A DNA stretch of 64,000 bases from Allobosea sp. AAP35 (GTDB lineage: Bacteria > Pseudomonadota > Alphaproteobacteria > Rhizobiales > Beijerinckiaceae), in assembly GCF_001295925.1 (NCBI RefSeq), contig NZ_LJHQ01000056.1, positions 1 through 64,000 on the forward strand. Reading direction: 5' to 3'. Both the position numbers and the translations under genes were made by a program. The notes beneath the pieces are model-generated. The model had not been told where the DNA came from. It was given only the letters and a program-made list of their open reading frames with translations, and ran no database searches. How positions within the stretch are numbered: the first letter of the stretch is position 1; each line of letters starts with the position of its first letter. Shown here one piece after another: positions 62,668 to 64,000 of the stretch.

Positions 62668-64000
62668 TGCGCGCCAGCGGCAGGATCCGCCGATACAGCC
62701 CGGGGTAACGGTCGGGTCGCTCGGAGCGTCCCGCATCCATGATTCCGCTGCCCGCCATGTCGCGGGCGAGGCCGTCTATATCGACGACATCGCAGCGCCC
62801 GAGGGTCTGCTCCATGCCTATCTCGGCCTGAGCCGCATCGCCCATGGCCGGTTGGTCTCGCTCGATCTCGCGCCCGTGCTGGCGGCGCCCGGCGTGGTCG
62901 CGGTGCTGACCGCCGCCGACATCCCCGGCGTCAACGACATCTCCTCGACGCATCGCCATGACGAACCGGTCTTCGCGACGCAGACGATCCTGCATCACGG
63001 CCAGCCCCTTTTCGCCGTGGTGGGCGAGACGCGCCAGGCCGCGCGCCATGCAGCGGCGCTGGCGCTGGCGGTCTATGAGGAGGCCCCGCCTGTGCTCGAT
63101 GTCGCGGCGGCCCGTGCGGCCGGCGGCACGCTGGTCACCGACCCGCTCAAGCTCGAGCGGGGCGATGTCGCGGCCGCGCTGGCGGCAAGCCCGCGCCGGC
63201 TGAAGGGCTCGATGACGATCGGCGGGCAGGACCATTTCTATCTCGAAGGGCAGATCGCGCTCGCCATCCCCGGCGAGGAGGAGGACATGCAGGTCTTCTC
63301 CTCCACCCAGCACCCCAGCGAGGTGCAGCATATGGTGGCGCAGGTGCTGGGCGTCGGTTCGCATGCGGTGACCATCGAGGTCCGGCGGATGGGCGGCGGG
63401 TTTGGGGGCAAGGAAACGCAGTCCAACCTTTTCGCCTGCGTCGCCGCGCTCGCCGCCCGCAAGCTGAAGCGGCCGGTGAAGCTGCGGCCCGACCGCGACG
63501 ACGACATGATCATTACCGGCAAGCGCCATGATTTCGTCTGCGATTACGAGATCGGCTTCGACGATGCCGGCCATATCCATGCGGTCGATGCGGTCTATGC
63601 CGCGCGCTGCGGCTGGAATGCCGATCTGTCGGGGCCGGTGACGGACCGGGCGCTGTTCCACATGGACAATTGCTATTTCTACCCGGCGGTGCGCGCCCGT
63701 TCCGAGCCGCTGCTGACGCACACCGTTTCGAACACGGCCTTTCGCGGCTTCGGCGGCCCCCAGGGCATGGTCGGGGCCGAGCGATTCATCGAGGAGGTCG
63801 CCTTCGCGACGGGGCTCGACCCGCTGGAGGTGCGCCGGCGCAACCTCTATGGCGGCACGCCCGGCGAGGGGCCCGGCCGCGATCTCACGCCCTACCACCA
63901 GACCGTGACGGACAACATCGCCGGCGAGGTGATCGCGCGGCTCGAGTGCTCCTGCGACTACCGGGCTAGGCAGGCGGCGATGCGGGAAGCCAATGCGAAA
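62660..64000 (+). CDS. xdhB: Xanthine dehydrogenase large (molybdopterin) subunit XdhB (partial)
   Basis: The first 447 codons of the molybdenum-cofactor subunit that oxidises xanthine to urate. Visible are RHVAGEAVYIDDIAAPEGLLHAYLGLS, GQDHFYLEGQIALAIP, RRMGGGFGGKETQ (cofactor loop) and NTAFRGFGGPQGM. The ATG overlaps the xdhA stop by 8 bp. The C-terminal half is outside the window. Confidence 0.95.
   Translation, partial: MADARQRQDPPIQPGVTVGSLGASRIHDSAARHVAGEAVYIDDIAAPEGLLHAYLGLSRIAHGRLVSLDLAPVLAAPGVVAVLTAADIPGVNDISSTHRHDEPVFATQTILHHGQPLFAVVGETRQAARHAAALALAVYEEAPPVLDVAAARAAGGTLVTDPLKLERGDVAAALAASPRRLKGSMTIGGQDHFYLEGQIALAIPGEEEDMQVFSSTQHPSEVQHMVAQVLGVGSHAVTIEVRRMGGGFGGKETQSNLFACVAALAARKLKRPVKLRPDRDDDMIITGKRHDFVCDYEIGFDDAGHIHAVDAVYAARCGWNADLSGPVTDRALFHMDNCYFYPAVRARSEPLLTHTVSNTAFRGFGGPQGMVGAERFIEEVAFATGLDPLEVRRRNLYGGTPGEGPGRDLTPYHQTVTDNIAGEVIARLECSCDYRARQAAMREANAK

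Overview
The window reads as a chromosomal segment of a GC-rich alphaproteobacterium of the order Hyphomicrobiales (Rhizobiales). A Bosea-like organism fits best, but that is inference from gene content, with no marker gene present. The supports are the FeuN/FeuP/FeuQ - CcmI/E/F/H (cycHJKL) - DegP - two-component - GlnE order, a Rhodobacter-capsulatus-type gene transfer agent (GTA) cluster, a type III (Rhizobium etli AnsA-type) asparaginase, and rhizobial-style palindromic repeats. There is no tRNA, rRNA, CRISPR array, integrase or complete IS. The first 12 bases are a poly-G run, probably a contig-end artefact.

Layout. 1-12.3 kb, all on the minus strand: partial glnE, a histidine kinase/response regulator pair, degP behind a clear terminator, the cytochrome c maturation operon ccmIEFH, and the feuQ-feuP-feuN regulatory cassette. 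12.3-28.4 kb, minus strand: a GTA cluster read from g1 (28.37 kb) to g15 (12.28 kb), with small terminase, large terminase, portal, g3.5, prohead protease, capsid, connectors, tail proteins, NlpC/P60 peptidase and the giant tail-fibre/hydrolase. It departs from the usual plan in two ways. The portal gene is broken by an in-frame insertion of about 255 bp that carries a perfect alphaproteobacterial LexA box inside a sigma70-like promoter. Two secreted trypsin-like proteases on the opposite strand split the head genes between g5 and g6.

28.5-43 kb: a LOG-family nucleotide hydrolase, an M20 peptidase, a HerA/YjgR-like ATPase and a small Gly/Met-rich protein. Then comes a methylmalonyl-CoA mutase operon (mutA - HigBA-like toxin-antitoxin - thiD - mutB) whose last four genes are joined by 4-base overlaps, and a putrescine-type ABC importer (potF-G-H-I). 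43-55 kb: a DUF3750 protein, a lytic transglycosylase overlapping a PLP-dependent sulfur-amino-acid enzyme with a divergent Lrp regulator, two tandem lipoprotein alpha/beta hydrolases, meaB (chaperone GTPase for the mutase), a pyroglutamyl peptidase, a TAT-exported beta-helix protein, a MazEF-like pair, asparaginase, an alpha/beta hydrolase and a stand-alone Lrp ligand-binding domain. 55-64 kb: a fused malic enzyme/phosphotransacetylase-like protein, a D-amino-acid aminotransferase, a nucleotidyltransferase-fold protein with a striking double palindrome upstream, and a purine catabolism group (guanine deaminase, xdhA, partial xdhB).

Genes that work together: mutA/mutB/meaB (propionyl-CoA and branched-chain carbon into succinyl-CoA), guaD/xdhAB (guanine to xanthine to urate), ccmIEFH (haem attachment to c-type cytochromes), feuNPQ (envelope/iron-linked two-component control), potFGHI (polyamine uptake) and the GTA structural set, which is probably inactive if the portal break is real.
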